Shown: positions 16,946-25,927 of the stretch, in pieces
Position numbering within the stretch: position 1 is the first letter of the stretch
How the letters are laid out: each line of letters starts with the position of its first letter
Source of the DNA: Candidatus Poribacteria bacterium
GTDB taxonomy: Bacteria > Poribacteria > WGA-4E > WGA-3G
Reading direction: 5' to 3'
Assembly (NCBI GenBank): GCA_022828145.1
Contig: JAJEJA010000072.1
Coordinates: 1-64,000, forward strand
DNA length: 64,000 nucleotides
Position numbers and translations under genes: made by a program
Notes under the pieces: model-generated
What the model was told of the DNA's origin: nothing
The model's input: the letters and a program-made list of their open reading frames with translations, nothing else
Database searches by the model: none

Positions 16946-17734
16946 TTAGTTCGCTTCTTTTTCGTCTGCAAACGAGATAAGGTCAATTAGCAACTGCCGC
17001 ATCCCTGAACGGTGGACGATATTGTCAATAAATCCGTAGGTTACCAATGTTTCAGCTTTCTGGAAGTCTTCAGGGAGTTCTTCCTGTAAACTTGCGACAG
17101 CAAGGGGACCTGCAAATCCAATACGTGCCCCCGGTTCAGCAATAATCACATCACCAAGGGATGAGTAACTGGCAGTTGCCCCTCCAAACGTAGGATCGGT
17201 AAGAACGGATATATAGAAACCACCGTTATTCGTATATTCAGTGCATGCAGCAGCAGTTTTCGCCATTTGCATTAACGCCAATGTTCCTTCCTGCATTCGC
17301 ATACCCCCACTAACAGAAATGATTACAAGCGGTAAGTGGTTTTCATTTGCGTGTTCTATGCAACGTGTAACTTTTTCACCGATAACAGCACCGCAGGTTC
17401 CTCCAATAAAACCGACGTCGCCGATAGCGATGGCTATGTCATTTTTTCCAATTTTCGCTGTACCTGTCAACATTTCTGAACGCATCCCAGTTTTTGCGAT
17501 GTCGCGTTCAAGCTTCTCAGTGTAATCAGGAAATTCCAAAGCATCAATTGAGTATAAGTTCGTATCGGTTTCTTGAAATGTCCCCTCATCAATGAGAAGA
17601 TTGAGCCGTTCGCTTGCCCCCATGGGATAGTGCGCATCACAAACTGGACAGACTTTGTAATCTCTTAAAAAAGCATCGGTTTCTATTTCTGTGTTACAAT
17701 ATCTGCATAAGATGGTTTCTGGAGAATTGCTCAT
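16946..17734 (-). CDS. accD: Acetyl-CoA carboxylase carboxyltransferase beta subunit
   Basis: This 262-residue AccD transfers the carboxyl group from carboxybiotin to acetyl-CoA together with AccA. A four-cysteine zinc ribbon opens the protein (CRYC at 10-13 and CPVC near 29). The crotonase-type core shows GGTCGAVIGEK, VSGGMRMQEG and TDPTFGGATASYSSLGD, all usual for this subunit. It is slightly short compared with E. coli AccD but complete. It stands alone, about 100 nt after hyuA-like on the same strand, and is separated from accB-accC by 15 kb. No accA was found here. Confidence 0.95.
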   Translation of the reverse strand: MSNSPETILCRYCNTEIETDAFLRDYKVCPVCDAHYPMGASERLNLLIDEGTFQETDTNLYSIDALEFPDYTEKLERDIAKTGMRSEMLTGTAKIGKNDIAIAIGDVGFIGGTCGAVIGEKVTRCIEHANENHLPLVIISVSGGMRMQEGTLALMQMAKTAAACTEYTNNGGFYISVLTDPTFGGATASYSSLGDVIIAEPGARIGFAGPLAVASLQEELPEDFQKAETLVTYGFIDNIVHRSGMRQLLIDLISFADEKEAN

Positions 17735-17835
17735 ATTAATACTCTAATAACTGTTATGTATTGTCAGATTAATATAATACCACTCATCATATAGGTTGTC
17801 AAATTTATCTGTCTGACAATGCAGTATCCGCTTAT

Positions 17836-19866
17836 TTATAAACACATCTTAAGAATTAGTATCCCAAATCCATCAACATCCGCAACAAAATTAGGTGGGA
17901 CAATAGTTGTAGCACTAAATTCGGTAATTACTGCTGGTCCTTTGACGCGATTACCCGGTTTTAAGGACTCGCGACTGTAGAACCCAGTTGAACAGTTCTT
18001 ACCATCAAAAACGACTTGATCTTTCTTAATCCTCGCTTTTGAGGGATCAGAATTCGAGAGGGGTGCTTTTTTCGTTATAGATTTTTCTGTTTCTCCAATT
18101 GCGCTGAGCCTTAAGTTGACGACTTCTACCACTGCATCTGGTCGTGCGTAGCTAAATCTTTGTTGGTGCATAGCATGGAATTCTGGCAGAAAGTTCTTCT
18201 CCTTGGAATGGTATGGAATACACAATTCATAGGATTGTCCCTCATACCGCATATCCAGTGAGCGATTGATAAGAAGTTGGTCCAAGGCAAATCCTTCTCT
18301 TTTCATATCCTTTACAGCCTGTGTTAGTAAGGCTTCAAAACCGATTTCCAACTGTCTGTTTAATTCTTCAGCACGATTATCTGATTTCCATAGGACTGTC
18401 TGTGAATAATCCTTGACTACATCAGCGAATAGCATACCGTATGCCGATAGTAATCCGCCATTGGGGGGAATCAGTACAGTTTTTATACCCAGATTCTCTG
18501 CTAGGAATGCTGCATGTAATCCTCCTGCGCCACCGAATGAAACAAGTGTAAAATCACGTGTATCGTAACCACGTTCGACTGAAATCACTTTAATTGCCCG
18601 TTCCATTGTAGCGTTTGCGATTTTTAATATTCCCTCTGCAGTTTCTTGTAAAGTAAGGTTGATTTTATCAGAGAAATTTCTTAGATGGTAATCAATAGCA
18701 TCGTCCGCAAGAGACATATTTCCACCTAAGAACATCTCAGGAGATATACGACCTAAGAAGACGTTTGCATCGGTGACTGTGATGTTTTCTCCACTGTTTC
18801 CGTAGCATATCGGGCCGGGTATAGCGCCTGCGCTTTCTGGACCGACTCGTAGAGCACCGCCAGAATCCACAGTTGCTATGGAACCTCCTCCAGCCCCAAC
18901 TGTATGGATATCAATTAGTGGAACTTTTATCGGTAAACCGCTGATAGTGCTTTCACTCGTCATTGATATTCTTTGATCACATAGGCTAACATCTGTAGAA
19001 GTTCCGCCCATATCAAAAGTGATGATTCTGTCGAATCCTGCGGGTTTTGCGATGTTGTAAGCACCTATGACGCCCCCCGCTGGACCAGAAAGGACGGTAT
19101 TTATTCCTGCGGATTCAAAATTCTCTGTTGAGATGCATCCTCCGTTTGATAGCATTATGTGGAATGATTTTGGGAACTTGTTAGAGTCTGACAGTGTTGA
19201 CAGATGTTTCTCCAGAACAGGACGGATATAAGCGTTAGCGACGGTGGTACTGAACCTTGCGTATTCTCTATATTCTGGTAAGATTTCATAAGAGCAAGAG
19301 ATCGGTATATTCAGGTCATGAAGATAATCAGCAACGATCTGTTCATTTTTTGGATTTATGTATGAGAATAGGAAACAGATTGCTATTGCATCTAAATCTA
19401 ATGTCTTGAGTTTTCGAGAAAGTCTATTTAGTTCATTTTGTGATATTTCAGTTTGGATTTCACCAGTATGTAAGGTTCTTTCCTTAATCCCGAATCTATG
19501 TTTAGCGGGAACTAATGGTTTAGGGCGTTGCACACATAAGTCATAGATATTTTCTCGTGTTTGTCTACCTATTTCTATAACATCTTCAAATCCTTTTGTT
19601 GTAATGAGTGCGATGTGTGCCCCAGCATGTTCAAGTAGGGCATTAGTTGCAACAGTTGACCCGTGCACAATAGCGATATCTTCATAAGAACTGATATTGT
19701 GCATCTTCATAATCTCGCTGACACCTTTAATGACTGCGTCTGCGGGATTTTGTGGTGTGGAAAGCACTTTATGTGTAAACAAATTATCTTGCGCGGACAG
19801 AACAATGTCGGTGAAAGTTCCGCCTGTGTCAACACCAATTTTTCCTGTAAGTTTCTCTTTTTGCAT
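17836..19866 (-). CDS. hyuA: Hydantoinase A / 5-oxoprolinase-family ATP-dependent amidase subunit
   Basis: This 676-residue protein has the HyuA layout: a nucleotide-binding start (GVDTGGTFTDIVL), a middle VLSGPAGGVIGAY and FDMGGTSTDV, and a late ERGYDTRDFTLVSFGGAGGLHA. The family opens cyclic amides such as N-methylhydantoin or 5-oxoproline with ATP, usually with a HyuB partner. No hyuB is adjacent, which is unusual. It follows a 2-hydroxyacid dehydrogenase (44-nt gap) and a BMP-type binding protein, so it likely belongs to an uptake and breakdown operon for a nitrogenous compound. The substrate is not known. Confidence 0.9.
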   Translation of the reverse strand: MQKEKLTGKIGVDTGGTFTDIVLSAQDNLFTHKVLSTPQNPADAVIKGVSEIMKMHNISSYEDIAIVHGSTVATNALLEHAGAHIALITTKGFEDVIEIGRQTRENIYDLCVQRPKPLVPAKHRFGIKERTLHTGEIQTEISQNELNRLSRKLKTLDLDAIAICFLFSYINPKNEQIVADYLHDLNIPISCSYEILPEYREYARFSTTVANAYIRPVLEKHLSTLSDSNKFPKSFHIMLSNGGCISTENFESAGINTVLSGPAGGVIGAYNIAKPAGFDRIITFDMGGTSTDVSLCDQRISMTSESTISGLPIKVPLIDIHTVGAGGGSIATVDSGGALRVGPESAGAIPGPICYGNSGENITVTDANVFLGRISPEMFLGGNMSLADDAIDYHLRNFSDKINLTLQETAEGILKIANATMERAIKVISVERGYDTRDFTLVSFGGAGGLHAAFLAENLGIKTVLIPPNGGLLSAYGMLFADVVKDYSQTVLWKSDNRAEELNRQLEIGFEALLTQAVKDMKREGFALDQLLINRSLDMRYEGQSYELCIPYHSKEKNFLPEFHAMHQQRFSYARPDAVVEVVNLRLSAIGETEKSITKKAPLSNSDPSKARIKKDQVVFDGKNCSTGFYSRESLKPGNRVKGPAVITEFSATTIVPPNFVADVDGFGILILKMCL

Positions 19867-19910
19867 TAATTGCCTATATATTAAGGTAACAGCATTCAGT
19901 TACACAGTTT

Positions 19911-20870
19911 TTACACAACTACATTTTGCGGTTTATTATTTAGAAATGCGATGATATTGTCTACGGCACCTTCGTTTAGTAGGTCTACGCCTTCAGGTGT
20001 CATGTCTGCACAGTGGGGTGTTAAAATCACATGTTCACATGTTAGGAGAGGGTGATCGGGGGGTATTGGTTCTTGATCATACACATCAACTGCTACTCCG
20101 CCGATATTACCGTTTTTGAGAGCGTGAACGACAGCATTTGTGTCCATCACCTGTCCGCGTGCTACATTAATTAACAGAGCGTTTTGTTTCATCAATGCGA
20201 GTTCTCGTTTTCCTATAATGTGGTAGCTATCATTGGTCAGTTTGACATGTAGGCTTACGACATCTGAAGTCTTTAGTAGATCATTCATACTTACATATTT
20301 TATATTTAGTTTTTGTGCGCGTTCATTAGATGGATTGTAGGTCCAGGCGATCACGTTCATACCGATTGCGTTTCCGAGTCGTGCCATTTCAGATCCTATG
20401 TGTCCTGTACCGATGATACCGAGTGTTTTTCCTTGTAGGTATACATTATCCATACGGTACCATTTTCCCGATTTTAGACTTGATGTCATATATGCGGCAT
20501 GTTTTGCCAATGCGAACATGAGTCCGAAGCTATGTTCTGCCACAACGGGGGCGGTGCGTCCGGGTTGGTTGCAAACGGTGATATCTTTCTTTTTTGCTTC
20601 AACGAGGTCGATCATATCTGTACCGATAGAGCAGAGCGAGATGAGTTTTAGTTTTGGTAGTTGTTTTAGTGTATCGGCGTACCATTTAACCAGTCCTCGT
20701 GAGTTGATAATAATATCTGCTTCTTTTGTTCGGTTAATCTTTTCATCTATTGTTTTAGGACGGTCTTTATACAGTATTATGTCTCCGTAGGGTTTTAGTC
20801 GATTTAGGTGTGGTGAATCTTGTATTTGTGGCGGATCATCACCTGGTATAACGATCTTTAGTCGATTCAA
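19911..20870 (-). CDS. D-isomer-specific 2-hydroxyacid dehydrogenase
   Basis: This 319-residue NAD-dependent dehydrogenase is in the phosphoglycerate/hydroxypyruvate dehydrogenase family. The Rossmann loop is GIIGTGHIGSEMARLG, the substrate-site arginine lies in INVARGQVMD, the glutamate in YDQEPIPPDHPLL and the catalytic histidine in LTPHCADMTPEG. It begins 3 nt after the BMP-protein stop codon, so the two are almost certainly co-transcribed. Which 2-hydroxyacid it uses cannot be told from sequence. It lacks the ACT domain of biosynthetic SerA. Confidence 0.92.
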   Translation of the reverse strand: MNRLKIVIPGDDPPQIQDSPHLNRLKPYGDIILYKDRPKTIDEKINRTKEADIIINSRGLVKWYADTLKQLPKLKLISLCSIGTDMIDLVEAKKKDITVCNQPGRTAPVVAEHSFGLMFALAKHAAYMTSSLKSGKWYRMDNVYLQGKTLGIIGTGHIGSEMARLGNAIGMNVIAWTYNPSNERAQKLNIKYVSMNDLLKTSDVVSLHVKLTNDSYHIIGKRELALMKQNALLINVARGQVMDTNAVVHALKNGNIGGVAVDVYDQEPIPPDHPLLTCEHVILTPHCADMTPEGVDLLNEGAVDNIIAFLNNKPQNVVV

Positions 20871-20873
20871 AGG

Positions 20874-21887
20874 TTACTTCCTTTCTGATTTTTTATTTTC
20901 TGTTTGTGATCGTTTATACGGCACTGTGATTTCTTTGGAGATGATTTTTTCTTTGAATTCTTGTACTGTTTTTAGGATTTCATCGGAGAGTAGCATTTTG
21001 TTATCTTTATCCACGATATATTCTACACCGCCTTCTTTTAGTCCGTAATGTTTAACGCCTCCGGAGAATGAATTATTTATTGTATTTTCTATCATTTGGT
21101 ATACAGACAGTTCGACACCTTTGATAATGCTTGTGAGGATTTGTCCTGGTAGTAATCCGTTTCCGTTTGAGTCGACCCAGATAATATATTTCTTTGTTTG
21201 TGTTGCTGCTTCGAGGGCACCTAATCCGCTTGCACCTGCTGCTACGAGGATGATATCAGCTCCTTTATTGAATTGTGCGAGGGCGAGTTCTTTTGCTTTT
21301 GCTGGATTGTTGAATGCTTTTGGTGTAACTCCGACGTAGTTGACGAATAGTTCAACGTTAGGATTTGTTTTTTTGATACCGGCGTTGAATCCGATTTCGA
21401 AGGCTTCGACGAGTGGTATTTTCATGCCACCCACGAATCCTACTTTTTTAGTTTCTGTTTTTAGTGCAGCGATGACTCCTCCGAGGAATGTTCCTTCGTG
21501 TGCTTTATATATGAGTGAGGCGACGTTATTTGGTTTTGCTTCTGCGTCGATGAGTACGAAGTTGGCGTTTGGGAAATCGGGTGCTACTCGGTTTATGGGT
21601 TCACGGAAGAGGAATCCGACGCCGATGACGAGGTCGAATTTTAGTTCAGCGAATCTTCTTAGTGCTCTTTCGGTATCTGTATTTTGTGTTGGATTAATTT
21701 CTTTTAGTGTGATATTCCATTTTTTTTGCGCTTTTTTTGCGCCGTTGTATGCGGCGTCGCAGAATGAGAGGTCGCCACGTCCGTGGACGTCATAAATTAG
21801 TCCGACTTTAATTGTTGCTGTGGTATTATCTACTATGAGTAATGTTGTGATTATGGCAATGATAAGTGTTATGATTTTTTTATTCAA
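20874..21887 (-). CDS. BMP-family ABC transporter substrate-binding protein
   Basis: This 337-residue periplasmic binding protein of the basic membrane protein (PnrA/Med) family usually binds nucleosides or related ligands. An N-terminal hydrophobic signal (about 4-24) precedes the typical opening KVGLIYDVHGRGDLSFCDAAYNGA. Family segments VGVGFLFREPINRVA, GFVGGMKIPLVEAFEIGFNAG and WVDSNGNGLLPGQ follow. No lipobox Cys is evident, so it is probably soluble in the periplasm. No ABC ATPase or permease is in this operon; the next genes are a dehydrogenase and hyuA-like. The transporter core must be elsewhere. Confidence 0.9.
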   Translation of the reverse strand: MNKKIITLIIAIITTLLIVDNTTATIKVGLIYDVHGRGDLSFCDAAYNGAKKAQKKWNITLKEINPTQNTDTERALRRFAELKFDLVIGVGFLFREPINRVAPDFPNANFVLIDAEAKPNNVASLIYKAHEGTFLGGVIAALKTETKKVGFVGGMKIPLVEAFEIGFNAGIKKTNPNVELFVNYVGVTPKAFNNPAKAKELALAQFNKGADIILVAAGASGLGALEAATQTKKYIIWVDSNGNGLLPGQILTSIIKGVELSVYQMIENTINNSFSGGVKHYGLKEGGVEYIVDKDNKMLLSDEILKTVQEFKEKIISKEITVPYKRSQTENKKSERK

Positions 21888-22329
21888 TTGAGTTCCTCCG
21901 GTTGAGAATTACGGAATTTGGGATTATGTTTGTTACGTAGTGGGAAATTTGTCTTATTGATATTGTATCTCAACAGTGTATTGCTTATTGAGATGTATTC
22001 TCAATAGCGTGTTCTTTATTGAGAACAGTTATCAACAACGTATATTTATATTTTTTCGCATAGTTTTACTTAACTTATCTTTTTTAGGTCTGTATTGTGA
22101 AATTGTAAGATACTTAATGGACATATTTATTAAGAGGTATAGAATTCGATGTGTATTAATTTTTGAGTATATGAAATTGATATTGAGATCAGAGATTTAT
22201 AAAGAGGGTACACGATTAAGGAATCGAATGCAAGTGATTTTTTAATTTTGGATGATGTGGTGAGAAAATTTTGTAGGGTTTTAGGTTGTTGGGATCAGAT
22301 AACGGTATGTTAAGTGTAGCTGTACTTAT
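21888..22329. other. AT-rich non-coding divergence region with palindromes
   Basis: About 440 nt without a convincing gene separate the leftward BMP operon from the rightward recombinase. Two small palindromes lie upstream of the BMP gene: ATTGAGA/TCTCAAT at 21987-22005, and GTTCT/AGAAC just after it. To the left the plus strand is T-rich, and from about 22.4 kb it becomes A-rich. No tRNA or clear ORF with a ribosome-binding site was seen. Confidence 0.6.
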
Positions 22330-22367
22330 ATTTAATGACGTATTATACGTGCAAAACGTCATTAAAT
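22330..22367. repeat. 12-bp inverted repeat abutting the recombinase promoter
   Basis: ATTTAATGACGT (22330-22341) and ACGTCATTAAAT (22356-22367) are perfect complements 14 nt apart. An inner ACGTA/TACGT pair shares the left arm. The right arm ends 2 nt before the -35 box of the tyrosine recombinase. It could be an operator, or a site recognised by the recombinase itself. Both readings are inference. Confidence 0.75.
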
Positions 22368-22369
22368 CA

Positions 22370-22398
22370 TTGACACAGAAATACAAAAATTATAGAAT
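22370..22398 (+). promoter_or_regulatory. Sigma-70-type promoter of the tyrosine recombinase
   Basis: TTGACA (22370-22375), a 17-nt spacer and TAGAAT (22393-22398) give a near-consensus promoter. AAAAGGAG follows at 22413-22420, 7 nt before the ATG. The upstream inverted repeat almost touches the -35 box. Confidence 0.8.
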
Positions 22399-22427
22399 CC
22401 TATACGGAAATTAAAAGGAGTACATAA

Positions 22428-23033
22428 ATGGAAAAAAATAAAAGAAGAAAAAATCAACAACCACGAGTCCTCGACGAAATACAACAAAAAATACTACTAG
22501 AATCCACAGAACTAAAAGAACGAGATAGAATGCTCATACGCTTCTGCCTCAGAACAGGACTAAGAAACGCAGAAACCTGCGGAATAAACGTCGGCGATAT
22601 AAAAAAATTAGGACAAATCGTCACAACACTAGAAGTAAGAACAACAATCGCAAAAAATAAAATAGCAAGAAGAATACCACTCGTACAAGACGTTAGAGAC
22701 GCACTCAACAACTTCCTAATATGGAAAATAGAACGAAATGAAAAAAATGACCTAAATAGCCCACTCTTCTGCACACTACGGACAAAAAAACGACTGGCAC
22801 CACGAGACTTTCAACGCATCATGCAATCCGCATCAGAAAAAATAGGTCTAAGATTCACGCCACACGACCTAAGACATACATTCGGTACTGAACTATACCG
22901 AGCAACACACGACCTAGAATCAGTACGCATCGCATTAGGACACGCCAGCTTAGATACAACACTGATCTATATGCACACAAGCCCAGATATATTACGACAA
23001 CGGTTTGAGACAGCGTTCAACAAACATACATAA
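22428..23033 (+). CDS. Minimal tyrosine recombinase (integrase catalytic domain only)
   Basis: This 201-residue protein is a tyrosine site-specific recombinase with the catalytic set visible: Arg in TGLRNAE, HDLRHTFG, GHASLDTT and the nucleophile Tyr in LIYMHTSP. It lacks the N-terminal SAM-like DNA-binding domain of XerC, XerD and most integrases, so the protein is about a third shorter than usual. The coding strand is very A-rich. It stands alone between divergent operons, next to an inverted repeat and a strong promoter. It could serve chromosome-dimer resolution, an integrated element or phase variation; nothing here decides between them. Confidence 0.88.
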   Translation: MEKNKRRKNQQPRVLDEIQQKILLESTELKERDRMLIRFCLRTGLRNAETCGINVGDIKKLGQIVTTLEVRTTIAKNKIARRIPLVQDVRDALNNFLIWKIERNEKNDLNSPLFCTLRTKKRLAPRDFQRIMQSASEKIGLRFTPHDLRHTFGTELYRATHDLESVRIALGHASLDTTLIYMHTSPDILRQRFETAFNKHT

Positions 23034-23337
23034 ATAAAAAAAGACTCACCGATTTTCATCAATCGTCAAATGCGTCCTGAAAATGTATCCCGTGAATAAT
23101 ATATCGGAATCATAAAAAAAATGCGTTATACGGCAACGTGAGCATCCATTTTTCTACAAGTTCGCTGAATTTTACAAATCTCACACAATTGCCTCTCTGA
23201 AATACCTACATCATCACATGAGTCAGAAAATGATGCATAAACGCTATTGTCCTTCGACTTCTAAACCGATCACATAAAAACATGAAGATGATTCTATAAA
23301 CCTATCGTTTTAACTTAATAAAATACTGAGGTATAAA

Positions 23338-24783
23338 ATGGCATATTCAAGTCTAAGAGATTTTGTAAAAACACTAGATCGCGCCGGTGAACTCAAACGT
23401 ATAAAAACACAAGTTTCACCCGATCTCGAAATTAGCGAAATAACAGACCGTATCAGTAAAACAAATGGACCCGCACTCCTGTTCGAAAATGTTGAAGGTA
23501 GTGAAATGCCATTGCTGATCAATACTTACGGATCTTACACACGAATGGCAATGGCACTCGGCGTCGATGACCTGTCCCGTATCGCTTACGAAATAGAAGG
23601 AATGATAAAAATCGGCCCACCCGAATCCCTACTGGATAAGGTGAAAATACTTAGAATTCTCTCACAACTAACTAATTTTCCACCCAAAACAACTAAACGA
23701 GGAGCATCACAAGAAATCGTCTTGACAGGCGAAGACGCATCTTTGGATAAATTGCCATTAATTAAATGTTGGCCTATGGACGCTGACAAATACATCACAT
23801 TACCACAAGTCTATACACATAGCCTCAATACAGGTCAACGCAACGTTGGAACATATCGTCTGCAAAAACTAAATCCCTACGCATTAGCAATGCATTGGCA
23901 AATACATCATGATGGCGCAGCACATCATCGCGAATATAAACAAGCAGGTAAACAGATGCCTGTCGCCATCGCAATTGGTGGGGATCCAGTTATGTCATAC
24001 ATCGGAACCGCCCCGCTCCCATCCGGAATTGATGAACTCCTATTCGCTGGCTTTTTAAGAAAATCAAATGTGGAAATGGTGGCTGCTAAAACAATCGATA
24101 TGATGGTACCCGCTAACGCAGATATCATAATCGAAGGATTTATTGAACCAGATGAAACATGTATAGAAGGACCCTTTGGTGACCATACCGGTTTCTATTC
24201 CATGCCCGATGAGTATCCAGTATTTCGTATCTCCGCTATAACACACAGAAAAGACCCTATCTATCAGACGATCATTGTTGGAAAACCACCAATGGAAGAT
24301 TGTTATATGGGAAAAGCAACTGAACGTATCTTCATGCCATTAATTAAAACACAACTTCCTGAATTAGTTGATATGAATTTGCCCCTGTTCGGTGTATTTC
24401 ACAACTTTGCACTCATCTCAATTGATAAGAGATACCCATTCCAAGCGAAAAAAATAATGCATAGTTTCTGGGGGCTCGGACAACTGATGTTCAGCAAAAT
24501 CATCATTGTCGTTGATAAGGATGTTGATGTACAAAATATTGAAGAAGTCCTCTTTTATGTAGGTAGTAATGTTGATCCGAAACGAGATGTTACTATCGTT
24601 GAAGGACCCGTAGATGTGCTCGACCACGCTGCACCACTACTTGGTGCCGGTTCAAAAATGGGTATTGATGCTACAACTAAATGGGAAGAAGAAGGTTACC
24701 ATCGGGAATGGCCACCTGAAATTGAGATGTCTAAAGAAATAATTGAACTTGTAAATGAACGTTGGAAAAAATACGGTCTATAG
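23338..24783 (+). CDS. ubiD: UbiD-family prenyl-FMN-dependent decarboxylase
   Basis: This 481-residue protein matches UbiD decarboxylases, which act on aromatic or alpha,beta-unsaturated acids in quinone synthesis and other pathways. Family segments seen include GPALLFENVEGS near 42, EGPFGDHTGFYS near 278, KATERIFMPLIKTQLPELVD and LFYVGSNVDPKRDV. A UbiX-type prenyltransferase to make the cofactor is not in this window. The stop overlaps the upstream leader of the flavoprotein gene, whose ATG is 24 nt after the stop, suggesting coupled expression. Whether it serves menaquinone synthesis is not decidable here. Confidence 0.93.
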   Translation: MAYSSLRDFVKTLDRAGELKRIKTQVSPDLEISEITDRISKTNGPALLFENVEGSEMPLLINTYGSYTRMAMALGVDDLSRIAYEIEGMIKIGPPESLLDKVKILRILSQLTNFPPKTTKRGASQEIVLTGEDASLDKLPLIKCWPMDADKYITLPQVYTHSLNTGQRNVGTYRLQKLNPYALAMHWQIHHDGAAHHREYKQAGKQMPVAIAIGGDPVMSYIGTAPLPSGIDELLFAGFLRKSNVEMVAAKTIDMMVPANADIIIEGFIEPDETCIEGPFGDHTGFYSMPDEYPVFRISAITHRKDPIYQTIIVGKPPMEDCYMGKATERIFMPLIKTQLPELVDMNLPLFGVFHNFALISIDKRYPFQAKKIMHSFWGLGQLMFSKIIIVVDKDVDVQNIEEVLFYVGSNVDPKRDVTIVEGPVDVLDHAAPLLGAGSKMGIDATTKWEEEGYHREWPPEIEMSKEIIELVNERWKKYGL

Positions 24784-24806
24784 CATTAACAGTCGGAGAT
24801 GAAGAT

Positions 24807-25880
24807 ATGTCTGAAACGATTTACGATGTAACGGTAATTGGTGCTGGACCCGCAGGAACACAAGCTGCAGTTTCCGCGAGCCATCAGATGCGGCATGTGC
24901 TTGTACTACATTCCGGTAAAGTCAGCTTTAGCCGAGGAAGAGCATATTGGTCAAAATCTGTGGAAATTGAAGATGCACCCGTATTCCCCGGAATTACAGG
25001 TCCTAACTTTGCTAAAGAACTGATGAGATGGATGGAAAGTCGACCAGTAGTAAATTTCATGCTGGGAGATAAAAAACATACAACAGGTATCGATATCAAA
25101 GATGGAATGGTTACTCGCCTAACACGAGACAACGATCTTTTTGAAATAGAAGCATCAACTGCTGCTTTAAAGAAGGATAAACCGATGCAGCTTCAACATT
25201 TCAGATCTCGTACAGCGATTGTAGCATCAGGTTTTGACGATAAATGGCCCGACATTGAGTTTCAAGCAGATGAAAAACGTCTCTATAAACAGTACGCTAC
25301 CGTGTTCCGTTACGCCGGTAATCGTAAAGGATGGCATGTATGTATCCGTTGCGATGGTCACTTACATGTAAATGAACACCTCGCCCTCCTCGGCGTAGGA
25401 GACTACATTTATGAGGCAGCAATCGGCGCACAAGATTTTACAGATAAAATTACAATCCTAACCAATGGACGACCACACGGTATGTCCACTTCAGTATTGA
25501 AACAGGTTCAAGAAAGAAAAATTCAGATAATTGAGACAAAAATAAAACAACATATCGGTGAAAAAACCGATCTGTTGGGTTTTGAAATGATGGACGGAAC
25601 TAAGTTGTTCTTCCACGGATTCCTTGTTGATGAAGGACTAATCCCAAACACCAAGTTTTTAGATGGATGGGATTACCAAAAAGATGAAGAAGGACTGATT
25701 GTTACAAATGAAGATATGCAAATGTTAGATAGTAATGGGAAGCCAATTCCAGGACTTTTTGCAGCAGGTGACATTATATCTGGCGAACGAAACTTAATTG
25801 CAACCGCTTTTGCACTCGGTCAAGAAGCAGGTTTATCCGCCTCCGATTCACTCAGGAAGTGGCACTATCCAAATAACTAA
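24807..25880 (+). CDS. Thioredoxin-reductase-like FAD/NAD(P)H oxidoreductase
   Basis: This 357-residue two-dinucleotide-domain flavoprotein has the FAD loop VIGAGPAGTQAA near the start, a CIRCDG disulfide motif near 180 as in thioredoxin reductases, and the C-terminal GLFAAGDIISGERNLIATAFALGQEAG. It is longer than a standard TrxR by about 40 residues. I start at MSETIYDV (24807), which has GGAG 8 nt upstream; a longer in-frame start lies inside ubiD. It may recycle a redox partner for the UbiD reaction or be a general thiol reductase. That link is inferred only from adjacency. Confidence 0.88.
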   Translation: MSETIYDVTVIGAGPAGTQAAVSASHQMRHVLVLHSGKVSFSRGRAYWSKSVEIEDAPVFPGITGPNFAKELMRWMESRPVVNFMLGDKKHTTGIDIKDGMVTRLTRDNDLFEIEASTAALKKDKPMQLQHFRSRTAIVASGFDDKWPDIEFQADEKRLYKQYATVFRYAGNRKGWHVCIRCDGHLHVNEHLALLGVGDYIYEAAIGAQDFTDKITILTNGRPHGMSTSVLKQVQERKIQIIETKIKQHIGEKTDLLGFEMMDGTKLFFHGFLVDEGLIPNTKFLDGWDYQKDEEGLIVTNEDMQMLDSNGKPIPGLFAAGDIISGERNLIATAFALGQEAGLSASDSLRKWHYPNN

Positions 25881-25927
25881 ATTACAATCTATCGTTAATT
25901 GAATTTATCTACCGAAAGGACTATTAT

